Source: Spirochaetaceae bacterium (GTDB lineage: Bacteria; Spirochaetota; Spirochaetia; DSM-27196; PWMO01). From it: 51,946 bases of DNA. Within the stretch, counting starts at the first letter, position 1, and each line of letters starts with the position of its first letter. The position numbers and the translations under genes were made by a program. The notes beneath the pieces are model-generated. The model searched no databases, was not told the DNA's origin, and was given only the letters and a program-made list of their open reading frames with translations. Positions 1 to 8,017 of the stretch are shown one piece after another. The stretch spans positions 1-51,946 of the forward strand of contig REDM01000154.1 of assembly GCA_007693485.1 (NCBI GenBank). Reading direction: 5' to 3'.

Positions 1-36
1 ACCGCGCGGGTGCTCTACAAGGGAGGTGCAGCATGA
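1..36 (+). CDS. C-terminal end of an upstream gene (partial)
   Basis: Frame 1 is open from the window edge and reads TARVLYKGGAA before a TGA at 34-36. That stop overlaps the ATG of the next gene in an ATGA arrangement, and the GGGAGG ribosome site of the next gene lies inside this reading frame. This is the usual sign of translational coupling. Since YeeE/YedE proteins are often encoded as two adjacent half-genes, the fragment may be the end of the first half. Eleven residues are too few to identify the family. Confidence 0.4.
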   Translation, partial: TARVLYKGGAA

Positions 37-557
37 CTCTGGTGTTTGGACTCATTACCGGTACGCTGTTTGGCGCATTTCTGCAGCAGGCCGAAGCGCT
101 TCGTTTTGAACGACAAGTTGGGGCAATGCGTCTGGTCGACATGACCATCGTAAAATTCATGCTTACCACCATTGTGGTTGGATCGATCGGCGTCTACCTG
201 CTGTCTGATCTGGGTGTGGTGTCGTTTTCCCCGCGCTCGCTGAGTCTGGGTCTGCAGATCATCGGTGGACTGCTCTTCGGGGCGGGCTGGGCGATCATTG
301 GATACTGCCCGGGAACAAGCATTGGAGCGCTGGCCGAGGGCCGGTTTCACGTGCTCTGGCCGATCGCCGGCATGCTCATCGGAGGACTGGTATTCGCGGT
401 GATCTACCCCTTTGTGCAGAGCACAATTCGCCCGATTGGGAACTTCGGCGCGCTGTCGCTTCCACAACTGCTTGGCGTAAGCCATTGGGTGGTGATCGCC
501 GCACTCGCGGTGGGATCATTCTTTCTCTTCCGCTTCTTCGAGCGAAAAGGTCTCTGA
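33..557 (+). CDS. YeeE/YedE family (sulfur transport-type) membrane protein
   Basis: A 174-residue integral membrane protein with about five hydrophobic segments. Residues 90-97 read GYCPGTSI, the conserved cysteine loop of YeeE/YedE (TsuA/PmpAB-like) proteins, with the only cysteine at 92. Family members import thiosulfate or related sulfur compounds through cysteine relay sites. At half the length of TsuA, this looks like the second half of a two-gene transporter whose first half would lie left of the window. The ATG at 33 follows GGGAGG at a good distance and overlaps the preceding stop. Substrate is inferred only from the family. Confidence 0.8.
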   Translation: MTLVFGLITGTLFGAFLQQAEALRFERQVGAMRLVDMTIVKFMLTTIVVGSIGVYLLSDLGVVSFSPRSLSLGLQIIGGLLFGAGWAIIGYCPGTSIGALAEGRFHVLWPIAGMLIGGLVFAVIYPFVQSTIRPIGNFGALSLPQLLGVSHWVVIAALAVGSFFLFRFFERKGL

Positions 558-567
558 CCAAGGCCGG

Positions 568-583
568 GCGACGGACACGTCGC
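568..583 (+). other. GC-rich hairpin in the 558-647 intergenic gap
   Basis: GCGACG and CGTCGC form a perfect 6-bp stem with a GACA loop, 11 bases after the YeeE-type stop. No T-run follows, so it is not a standard intrinsic terminator; it could stabilise the 3' end of the message. The same gap holds a tandem CGTATCA direct repeat at about 615-628 just upstream of the next gene. No clear promoter was found in the gap. Confidence 0.3.
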
Positions 584-647
584 GGAATTCACCGGTTGGG
601 CGTGATATGTTTGAACGTATCACGTATCACGATCCGGGAGGATTCCG

Positions 648-3413
648 TTGTTCAAAGCGTACGTCGCCCTTGCCGCTCTCTTCTGTTCCGTCACTCTTGC
701 GCCGTCGGGGGGCTGGGCCTATAACCCGCCCGCCGGCGGTGAAGAGTGGCATGATATTGTTTCTCCAACCTTTCTGGCAACCGGGGCTGATGTCACCGCG
801 CACGACGCGATTCTCGGTGGGTCGGTCAATCCGGCGGCGTCCGCTTTGCGCGACCGTCTGACCATTGGCCTCGGCTACGCCACGCTCTTCCGTGCCGGAA
901 CCCAGGAAGGCGTGGGACACATCGCGTCCCTGGGCGCCGATCTTCCAACCAACTTTGGTGTTCTGGGTTTACACTCAACCTTTCTCACCAGCCCCCACGA
1001 TGATTTTGACCTTGGAACCCTGGTACGCGTACGAGGAATCTACGCGCGGGAGGTATTCCCGGGCTGGCTCTTTGGCGCTTCCGGCAACGTGACCACCGGA
1101 CGAGCCGATCGCAGTTTTGTCGGTTTGACCGGGGCTGCGGGAATCATCCGCATTCACGGATCGTGGCTGGGGCTGTCGGACATTCGCTGGGGAACAATGA
1201 TCGACGGACTGGGAATTGGGTACAATCCACACCGGAACGACGAGGAAGGAACGCGGCAAACCGCCTTTCCCTCGGTATTCACCCCTGCAGCCGGAGTCTC
1301 CTTCAACGTGCTTGAGAGCGAGGGCGCCACCGTCCGCCTTGCGTCACGGGTGAGCCTGCCACGGTTCCAGAACCTCCGGGCAAATCTCGGCCTGTCCGTG
1401 TCAATGCAGGACGTGGTCACCGCGCAGATTGGCACCCGCGTGGACCTCAATCAGGTGGGAGAAGATCGCTCATCGCACCAACGGAGCGCCCTGCCCTCAC
1501 TGGGTTTTGAGCTCAATGTGGGAAACCTGATCGCCCGGCGCAGCGGAGTCCGTCGCGACGGCGAGCTCGATCGCCCGGCGCGAACCCTGCGCACTCAATT
1601 ATCGGCCACCCCGCTGACGGGTTCCGTCTTCGCCATTGGCACCGGAGCCGAGTTCTCGCTCAACGTGCCGCGCTCCGAGCCTCCGGGCGTGATTCTCGAA
1701 ACCTCGGAGCGCCAGTACTTTGCTCCCAACTTTGACGGGGTAAACGATGAACTGCTGATACCCGTGCGGATCGAAACCAGCGGATTGCTGAGCGGGTTTC
1801 GCCTGCTCATTGTTGATTCAGATGGTATACCCGTCCGGGAAATCCGAAACCCCGAAGAGCGGCCGGAAACCATCGGCGTCCCCGAGATCGTACAGGAAAT
1901 ACGTGCCGGCGCGCGAAGCATCCCGGTTCCCGCGGAGTTGGTTTGGGATGGACGTCGGGATGACGGCCGGATAGCTGCAGACGGAGAGTATCGCTTCTTC
2001 GTGGAGGCGTGGAATCAGCTCGGCGGGCGCAGCCAATCGGCCATGCGTACGGTGGTTCTGGACACAGTACCCCCCGAGCTTGCCGTGGATACCGATGACG
2101 AACGCGTCTTTGCACCCGTTGCCGAGACCGGGCGGCGGACCTTTTCCATTCGGCAGAGCGGTGAGCGGGTACCCTCGTTGACGGCAACGATCACCGACTC
2201 CGAAGGAGAGATCATCCGTCGATTTGAGTGGGCTGATCAGGAGCCCGAAGACCTGGTCTGGGACGGCACCGACGAAGAAGGAACCATCGTTTCCGACGGG
2301 GTGTTTCAATACCAGATCACGGCAACCGACCGCGCGGGAAACCGGTCGACAAGAACCGTGGAGAACATCGTCGTCGCGTCCGAGCGGGTTGGTGTCTTTG
2401 TGACCGCTAACCGGGCGGCGTTCTCGCCCAACGGCGACGGGGTTGCCGATACGGTCACCTTTTCACTCCTCTTCACCACCACCGAAGAGCTGACCAACTG
2501 GCAGCTGGAGGTGATCGATCAGGGCGGTACCGTCGTCCGTCGTTGGGCGGGGAGCGGACCTCCCGAGGTCCGCGGCTTTGAATGGGACGGCGCAGGCGCG
2601 CCGGATGGGACCTACCGTCCGCGACTGACCGCTCGCTATGCATTTGGACAGGAACCGCAGGCGACGGGATCCGCGGTGGTACTCGATACCACCCCGCCCG
2701 AGGTGAGGCTCTCCCTGCAACCCCGCCCCTTTTCCCCCGACGGAGACGGCGTAGAGGACGAGCTGAGCATCTCGCTCGACGTTCAGAACCGCACCGCAAT
2801 CGATCGGTGGCAGATCGAGATATTTGACCAGCAGGGCCGCCTCTTTCACGATTTTGGTGGACGCGGCGAACCCCGGCGCGACTACCGCTGGAACGGGGTT
2901 TCATCAACCACCGGCCGTCTTGTCGACAGTGCCACTGAATACCGGGTTGTCGCGACCGTCACGGACGAGGTTGGAAACACCGCGGTCACGGAAGGTTCGG
3001 CCCTGGTCGACATACTGGTCATTCGCGACGGTGACCGACTCTTCATCCGGATCGGGAACATCAACTTTGCGCCCAACAGCCCGCAGTTTGTGACCGACGA
3101 TCCAAATCTGACCCGACGGAACCTGGAAATCCTCGATCGTCTCGCGGAGATCCTGACGCGGTTTGATGGGCACTCGATTCGGATCGAAGGGCATGCGGTG
3201 AACATCACGGGAACTGCCCGGGAGCACGAGCAGACTCTGGTGCCGCTCTCCACCGCGCGCGCGGAGGCGATTCGCGAAGCCCTCGTCGAACGCGGGATCA
3301 ATCCCCGCCGGCTCTCGGTGCTGGGAAAGGGCGGCAACGAACCCCTTGTACCTCATACCGATCTCGAAGAACGGTGGCGAAATCGACGCGTTGAGTTTGT
3401 GCTGATTCGGTGA
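648..3413 (+). CDS. Outer-membrane-type protein: barrel-like N-terminus, FlgD-like Ig repeats, C-terminal OmpA domain
   Basis: A 921-residue exported protein. The TTG start at 648 is supported by GGGAGGA just upstream and gives a signal peptide ending near GGWA (about residue 24). Residues about 35-330 resemble treponemal FadL/UPF0164-type barrels (the segment GGSVNPAASA, then alternating strands). Three modules follow, each opening with an acidic calcium-loop-like motif: FAPNFDGVNDE near 360, FSPNGDGVADT near 592 and FSPDGDGVEDE near 695, with FlgD-like Ig signatures such as LVWDGRRDDG. Residues from about 804 form an OmpA/MotB peptidoglycan-binding domain ending NRRVEFVLIR. It probably links outer membrane to cell wall. 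The domain order is seen; the barrel fold and calcium binding are inferred. Confidence 0.75.
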   Translation: MFKAYVALAALFCSVTLAPSGGWAYNPPAGGEEWHDIVSPTFLATGADVTAHDAILGGSVNPAASALRDRLTIGLGYATLFRAGTQEGVGHIASLGADLPTNFGVLGLHSTFLTSPHDDFDLGTLVRVRGIYAREVFPGWLFGASGNVTTGRADRSFVGLTGAAGIIRIHGSWLGLSDIRWGTMIDGLGIGYNPHRNDEEGTRQTAFPSVFTPAAGVSFNVLESEGATVRLASRVSLPRFQNLRANLGLSVSMQDVVTAQIGTRVDLNQVGEDRSSHQRSALPSLGFELNVGNLIARRSGVRRDGELDRPARTLRTQLSATPLTGSVFAIGTGAEFSLNVPRSEPPGVILETSERQYFAPNFDGVNDELLIPVRIETSGLLSGFRLLIVDSDGIPVREIRNPEERPETIGVPEIVQEIRAGARSIPVPAELVWDGRRDDGRIAADGEYRFFVEAWNQLGGRSQSAMRTVVLDTVPPELAVDTDDERVFAPVAETGRRTFSIRQSGERVPSLTATITDSEGEIIRRFEWADQEPEDLVWDGTDEEGTIVSDGVFQYQITATDRAGNRSTRTVENIVVASERVGVFVTANRAAFSPNGDGVADTVTFSLLFTTTEELTNWQLEVIDQGGTVVRRWAGSGPPEVRGFEWDGAGAPDGTYRPRLTARYAFGQEPQATGSAVVLDTTPPEVRLSLQPRPFSPDGDGVEDELSISLDVQNRTAIDRWQIEIFDQQGRLFHDFGGRGEPRRDYRWNGVSSTTGRLVDSATEYRVVATVTDEVGNTAVTEGSALVDILVIRDGDRLFIRIGNINFAPNSPQFVTDDPNLTRRNLEILDRLAEILTRFDGHSIRIEGHAVNITGTAREHEQTLVPLSTARAEAIREALVERGINPRRLSVLGKGGNEPLVPHTDLEERWRNRRVEFVLIR

Positions 3414-3471
3414 TTCCGGCGACACGGGGCGCTTTACCGTGCCCCCGAGTCGGTGGTATCTTGTGGTATCC

Positions 3472-4809
3472 ATGACGCGCAAACCTTCAACCAAGGCAGA
3501 CTCGCCCGCACCACGGGTGATCGTCACCTACGCGCGCAGCCTCATGTCACTGGTCATTGCGCACTCTCTGGGCAAGCGGCAGATAGAGGTGTACGGCTGC
3601 GACGATGTAGACCTCACGGTGATGTCGTTCTCACGCTACGTGAAGAAGACCTTTGTCCATGCACCGCTCGACGATCCAGATCGATTTCTGGACGATCTGC
3701 TCGCCAAGGTGAAAAAATTCAAACCAAACGACGACCGCCCCTACGTCCTCATGCCGGTCTTTCGCGAAACCGAACTCATCGCACAGAACCGACATCTCTT
3801 CGAGCCCCATATTCGGGTGGCGGCACCCGACCACAGCTCAATTGCCCGAGTGCATCCCAAGGACCATCTCGCGGCTACGGCGATCGCGCTCGGCGTTCCT
3901 GCGCCGTACACGTGGACCGTTTCGTCGGGCGAGGAGATCGACGCGATAGCCCCCCGCCTGCCCTACCCGGTTCTGATCAAACCACCGGACGAGACCGGCG
4001 GAAGGGGCATCGAAGTGTGCGTTTCGCAGCGCGACCTGCGGGAGCGGACTCGAACGTACTCGTTTGATCGGTGGAAGCTGCTGTTAATCCAGGAGTTTGC
4101 TCCTGGCGAGGATTACTGCCTCACTGTACTGTTTGAGCGCGGCCAACTCAAGGCGAGCATGGCGTACAAGAATCTGCGCAAGTTTCCACCAGATTCCGGT
4201 GCCGGCATCGTGCGCGAAACCGTTGACGACTCTGCCTTTCTTGATGTCGCGCGGGACCTGCTGGGGCCCCTCCACTGGAACGGGATCGCGGAGCTGGATT
4301 TCCGCTGGAATGGGTCACCCGACTACCCCCCCCAACTCATCGAGGTGAACCCACGGTTCTGGGCTGGGCTGTTCCAGTCTGTTGAATCCGGAATCGATTT
4401 TCCCTGGCTTCTCTATCAGCTCACCGTACACGGACACGCACCCACGCCCCGTCAGATTGCAATCGGGAAGCGAACCAAGATCCCGGGACTCTGGCTTCTT
4501 TCGGCCGTCCGGGACGTCTCCAACTCGCAGAACCGGTTTGATCGAGTTCGCGAGGCGTGGCAGCTGGCGTGGAAAAAAATCGAGAACAAGCAGATCCGCG
4601 ACGCGTTCCAGATTCTGGGTACATCCCTCGACACACGTTCCGGATTCCGTGAGACCGTGGCCGCACTTCGCGCTATCGTTCAGGACGGGCGGTCAGCGAA
4701 AAACGATCTGTTTTACCGCGACGACCCCTTCATCGTACTGGGAGTGATGTTCATCCTCGCCTCACTGATCAGGCACGGGAAACTGCCCCCGGAGGTGAAG
4801 AATCGATGA
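3472..4809 (+). CDS. ATP-grasp carboxylate-amine/thiol ligase-like protein
   Basis: A 445-residue protein from the ATG at 3472; a GTG at 3439 would add 11 residues and neither start has a strong ribosome site. Residues 15-150 form a pre-ATP-grasp region. The ATP-grasp fold follows, with the nucleotide lysine in YPVLIKPP (K170), a glycine-rich loop TGGRG (175-179), IQEF (E208) and the metal-binding EVNPRF (291-296). Such enzymes form an acyl phosphate and join a carboxylate to an amine or thiol. The substrate cannot be read from sequence. The C-terminus has a hydrophobic stretch (FIVLGVMFILASLI) that may touch the membrane. The stop overlaps the start of the next gene by ATGA, so the two are probably coupled. 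Confidence 0.75.
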   Translation: MTRKPSTKADSPAPRVIVTYARSLMSLVIAHSLGKRQIEVYGCDDVDLTVMSFSRYVKKTFVHAPLDDPDRFLDDLLAKVKKFKPNDDRPYVLMPVFRETELIAQNRHLFEPHIRVAAPDHSSIARVHPKDHLAATAIALGVPAPYTWTVSSGEEIDAIAPRLPYPVLIKPPDETGGRGIEVCVSQRDLRERTRTYSFDRWKLLLIQEFAPGEDYCLTVLFERGQLKASMAYKNLRKFPPDSGAGIVRETVDDSAFLDVARDLLGPLHWNGIAELDFRWNGSPDYPPQLIEVNPRFWAGLFQSVESGIDFPWLLYQLTVHGHAPTPRQIAIGKRTKIPGLWLLSAVRDVSNSQNRFDRVREAWQLAWKKIENKQIRDAFQILGTSLDTRSGFRETVAALRAIVQDGRSAKNDLFYRDDPFIVLGVMFILASLIRHGKLPPEVKNR

Positions 4810-5585
4810 TCCCATCGGTGCAGACTTCTGCTCGTCCCGTGATTGCCGTCACGTCGTCGCACCGACGCCTCGCCCCCGCTTATATCATGGTGTGGATTGC
4901 GGTCCGTCTCGCCGGTGGAAAACCGCGTCGGGTTCGTCCCGGCAGCCGCCCCAACGGCTCTCACCACGGACTCGTTCTCACCGGCGGGCCGGATCTCTCC
5001 CCCGAGTTTGCCGGCATTCCCCGAACCCCGCATCGACGCTACTACCCCCAGCGTGACGATACCGAGCGGTCCTTCCTCGAGCACGCCATACGCAATGCGT
5101 TACCGGTGTTGGGAATCTGCCGCGGTGCGCAACTGATGAACCGTGCGGCAGGCGGAACTATTCATCCCGCGGTACGCAAGGCGTATCGAAACGCACGGTA
5201 TCCCCACCACCCGCTCGCTCACATGCTCTTTCGCAAACGGGTACACGTGCACCCCGGCACATGGATCTCCGAGGTAGTGGGCAAGGACCACCTGATGGTG
5301 AACTCACTGCACCGACAGTCGGTTGCACAACTTGGAGCTGGACTGATAGCTACAGCCACCGAGCCCAACGGTGTGATTCAGGTCATTGAGGATCCGAGAC
5401 GGAAATTTTTCGTGGGAGTCCAGTTTCACCCGGAATTGCTGCTCTACCGCGGCGCCTTTCGCAGACTCTTCCGCAGCCTCATAGCCGCTGCAGCCGCAAA
5501 CGGGGCTGCGATCCCCGATGCTACGCCTTCAGACGCCACGTCTACAGATACCGCAGCGGGAGAAACAGCGACACCGACTGGTTGA
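4806..5585 (+). CDS. Peptidase C26 / PuuD-like gamma-glutamyl hydrolase (class-I glutamine amidotransferase fold)
   Basis: 259 residues. The nucleophile elbow is LGICRGAQL (C105); the histidine and glutamate partners lie in VQFHPE (H208, E210); LTGGPDLSPE (58-67) is the GGxD-P motif of the PuuD/gamma-glutamyl-GABA hydrolase group. Family members cleave gamma-glutamyl amide bonds. Coupled to the ATP-grasp ligase by a 4-base overlap, it may undo or process that enzyme's product. The last 30 residues are Ala/Thr/Asp-rich low complexity and coincide with the end of the convergent kinase gene (44-bp overlap), so that tail is probably a read-through extension without its own fold. It is shorter than many PuuD proteins at the N-terminus. 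Confidence 0.8.
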   Translation: MIPSVQTSARPVIAVTSSHRRLAPAYIMVWIAVRLAGGKPRRVRPGSRPNGSHHGLVLTGGPDLSPEFAGIPRTPHRRYYPQRDDTERSFLEHAIRNALPVLGICRGAQLMNRAAGGTIHPAVRKAYRNARYPHHPLAHMLFRKRVHVHPGTWISEVVGKDHLMVNSLHRQSVAQLGAGLIATATEPNGVIQVIEDPRRKFFVGVQFHPELLLYRGAFRRLFRSLIAAAAANGAAIPDATPSDATSTDTAAGETATPTG

Positions 5586-7362
5586 CGCTCTGACTGAATA
5601 CGCTGTCGCGCACCTGCACGTCGCGCAACACCGTCTCTTCCCCGACCACGTCATTCACCACAACGAGCTGACGATTCGCGCCAACCGCAAGGAGCAGACC
5701 GTGAAGCGGAACGCCCTCCGTCGCCTTGACCCCCTCTGCTTCTAACGATCGCAATGGGACCGCTTCATCGCCGTATCGATAGTGAAGCGCTCCGGCGGAA
5801 TCCCGCGTAACCTGCGCCATGTCGATCACAAACCGATCGAACACGTAGGCAGCGGGAATAGCCACAAACCGGCTGGCCGACTTTGCCACAAGCACGCTCA
5901 ACGGCCGCCCGACGGTGGGTACGCGGATTGCGAACCGACATCCGCGGCCAGCCTCGGATTCCAGCTCGACACTGCCGGAGAGCACGCGCTCCACCGAGTA
6001 TCGCACCACATCGAGACCAACCCCTTCGCCCGATGCACCAGTGTCGGCACCGGCCGTGGTGAAGCCGGCAGCGGAGATGACCTCCCACAGAGAGCGGCCG
6101 CTTCCCCGCGCCTGCGCGGGGATACCCCTGCCGTCGTCGTGGATCCGAAGCACCGTGTCGGGATGCTGCGACTCAACAGAGATTTCGATGACGCCCGTTT
6201 CCGGCTTGCCGGCCGCGGTCCGCTGCGCGGGCGGCTCGATGCCATGATCAACGGCGTTTCGCACGAGATGAAGGAGAATGTCGCGCACGATGTCCGCCAC
6301 CGGAAGAAACAGCGATACGTCGGCCGCGGTAATGCGAACGCGAACCTGCTTGCCCGCATCCCGGGCGATGCGTCGCACCACCGCAGGCAAGGGATCGAGG
6401 ATGGTGCGTGCCGAAACATAGGAGGTCGCACGGATGGTGGCCGCAACCGAATCGGCGAGCCGTTCCGTGAGCTCAAACCGAAGCCGGGACTCACGGCTCA
6501 GCGACTGCAGAGCGCTGCGATCGCGCTCCACAATCTCGGCAAGCTGATGCGTGAGCTCATCGGCGTGCAGACAGAGCTGTTCGTAGCGCCGTGTCTCCAT
6601 TGACAGCGTAATGCGGTCCGCTTGCACCATCATTCCGGAGCGATACTCGGTTGGATCGATGGGGTCGAGCTCGCTGTATTCCAGTGACTCAATTTCCACC
6701 TGCTCGACCGCGTCCACGGCAACCGCCCGACGAAGCTCCTCCGGCCCACCGGTAAGTGCACACAGGACTTCGATCCGATCCACGCCGTCAACCAACCCAT
6801 CAAGCCGAGGAAGCGTATCGATCACGTTTGCGGCTTTCTCCAGGTTTCCAATCACCAGATAGAGGCGCGGCGCGACCATCTCCGGAATCTCATCTACCCG
6901 ACAGCGCACCAGAAAGAGTTGCTCACCGCGGACGCGCGACGCGCGGAGACGCTCAAGACGCACTGCATCAAGCGGGCTATCGAGCAGGTGCGTTTCATCC
7001 GCGAGTAAAATCCGGCCACCCCCGGGTCCATCCGATGCCAATGCCGGCTCCACGCCTGATAGAGCGTGGTCGAGCGCGACAACCGCATCACTGAGGCCCT
7101 GTGAGTCCGATGCGGTCGCCCTGCCCGCCTCACGGCAGCGACGCAGGATACGCTCTACCTCCCGAGCGGCTGCAACGATGCTGCCGTATCGCAGGAATGA
7201 CGCTTCGGAGCGGATCGAATGCGCGTACCGAAACGCTTGATCGATCGACTCCAACGGATTCTCGGTTCGCCCGATCCGCGCGGCGATGAGATGCAAGAGC
7301 TCGATCATTCCCTCTGCGTCCTCACGGAACATTGCCGCGAGCCGCGCGTTTTTGTCAGCCAT
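5542..7362 (-). CDS. CheA-like histidine kinase (Hpt, P2-like, ATPase, CheW domains)
   Basis: 606 residues. Residues 1-105 form an Hpt domain with the phosphorylated histidine in YAHSIRSEA (H48). Residues about 147-225 resemble the CheA P2 response-regulator-binding fold. After a helical dimerisation-like segment (250-330) comes the HATPase domain: N box HLVRNAVDHGIE (365-376, N369), G1 DDGRGI (409-414), G2 GEGVGLDV (445-452). A CheW-like domain occupies about 485-606. All parts needed for autophosphorylation are present, yet no CheW, CheY, CheR, CheB or receptor gene is nearby. Its ATG lies within the end of the J-domain gene (8-base overlap), which makes it the last gene of the fliA operon. 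The phosphorylation partner is unknown. Confidence 0.85.
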   Translation of the reverse strand: MADKNARLAAMFREDAEGMIELLHLIAARIGRTENPLESIDQAFRYAHSIRSEASFLRYGSIVAAAREVERILRRCREAGRATASDSQGLSDAVVALDHALSGVEPALASDGPGGGRILLADETHLLDSPLDAVRLERLRASRVRGEQLFLVRCRVDEIPEMVAPRLYLVIGNLEKAANVIDTLPRLDGLVDGVDRIEVLCALTGGPEELRRAVAVDAVEQVEIESLEYSELDPIDPTEYRSGMMVQADRITLSMETRRYEQLCLHADELTHQLAEIVERDRSALQSLSRESRLRFELTERLADSVAATIRATSYVSARTILDPLPAVVRRIARDAGKQVRVRITAADVSLFLPVADIVRDILLHLVRNAVDHGIEPPAQRTAAGKPETGVIEISVESQHPDTVLRIHDDGRGIPAQARGSGRSLWEVISAAGFTTAGADTGASGEGVGLDVVRYSVERVLSGSVELESEAGRGCRFAIRVPTVGRPLSVLVAKSASRFVAIPAAYVFDRFVIDMAQVTRDSAGALHYRYGDEAVPLRSLEAEGVKATEGVPLHGLLLAVGANRQLVVVNDVVGEETVLRDVQVRDSVFSQSVNQSVSLFLPLRYL

Positions 7363-8017
7363 GTGGGTTCACCGTTTCCCGTGCATTGCCTGCTGCCGCC
7401 ACCTGTCGGGCGTAGAGCGACAGTGATCGCTTTCGCACCGAGAGGTCACGATCGCGCATTCCTACAAGAACCACATCCTGAAACCGAGGAGTCCCCTCCC
7501 GCTGTTCCACGATGTCGAGAATACAGTGCTTGGTCTCCGGATCGGTCCGAAAGAACAGTCCGGCGAGCTCGGCGGCGCACCCGGCGACGTTGAGAGTGCC
7601 AATTGCCTGCACTGCCGAGCGAACCACCAGCGGATCCGAATCGTAGAGGGCGGGACGCAGAAACGCGTACGCGGAGCGCTTTCCGGAGTTGCCCAGGCGC
7701 CTCGCCGAAAAGGCGCGCATTGCCGCGCTTCGCCCGTGAGCCACCAGGTGTCCAAGCGTGGCCAACTCTTCGGGGGTAACATCAGGCGGTTTGGCGGGTC
7801 GTCGCCGTGAGTTTGATGGAAACGGGACGATGCGGGGTTGATGCTCTTTGAGGCTTCGATACGCCTCAACCACCGCCTCGAGTCGGCGCCGGCTGCCCTC
7901 CTCCGACGTGAGATCAGGGTGAAACTGCTTCAGTAACCGATGGTACGCCTGCTTGACTTCCCATTGCGGCGCCGCGGGGGTCACGCCGAGCGTTCGGTAG
8001 GCTTCAAGCACCTTCAT
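7355..8017 (-). CDS. J-domain protein with C-terminal HEAT-like repeats
   Basis: 220 residues. Residues 2-60 are a J domain: helix II VKQAYHRLLKQF, the HPD motif at 33-35, and helix III ending EAYRSLK. The HPD motif is what stimulates Hsp70 ATPase. There is no Gly/Phe region, zinc finger or DnaJ C-terminal substrate domain. Instead residues about 85-210 read as paired-helix HEAT/PBS-type repeats (for example SDPLVVRSAVQAIGTL and DRDLSVRKRSLSLYA). The gene overlaps the Hsp70 gene upstream by 14 bases and the CheA-like gene downstream by 8, so it is very likely the co-chaperone of that Hsp70, with the HEAT part choosing clients. Client identity is inferred to be flagellar or chemotactic only from position. 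Confidence 0.8.
   Translation of the reverse strand: MKVLEAYRTLGVTPAAPQWEVKQAYHRLLKQFHPDLTSEEGSRRRLEAVVEAYRSLKEHQPRIVPFPSNSRRRPAKPPDVTPEELATLGHLVAHGRSAAMRAFSARRLGNSGKRSAYAFLRPALYDSDPLVVRSAVQAIGTLNVAGCAAELAGLFFRTDPETKHCILDIVEQREGTPRFQDVVLVGMRDRDLSVRKRSLSLYARQVAAAGNARETVNPHG

Noticed and set aside
568-583. Hairpin after the YeeE-type gene as an intrinsic terminator
   Set aside because: The stem is good but no T-run follows.
3414-3471. GGGGC/GCCCC inverted repeat as a terminator after the OmpA-domain gene
   Set aside because: Five-base stem with a ten-base loop and no T-run; probably chance in GC-rich DNA.
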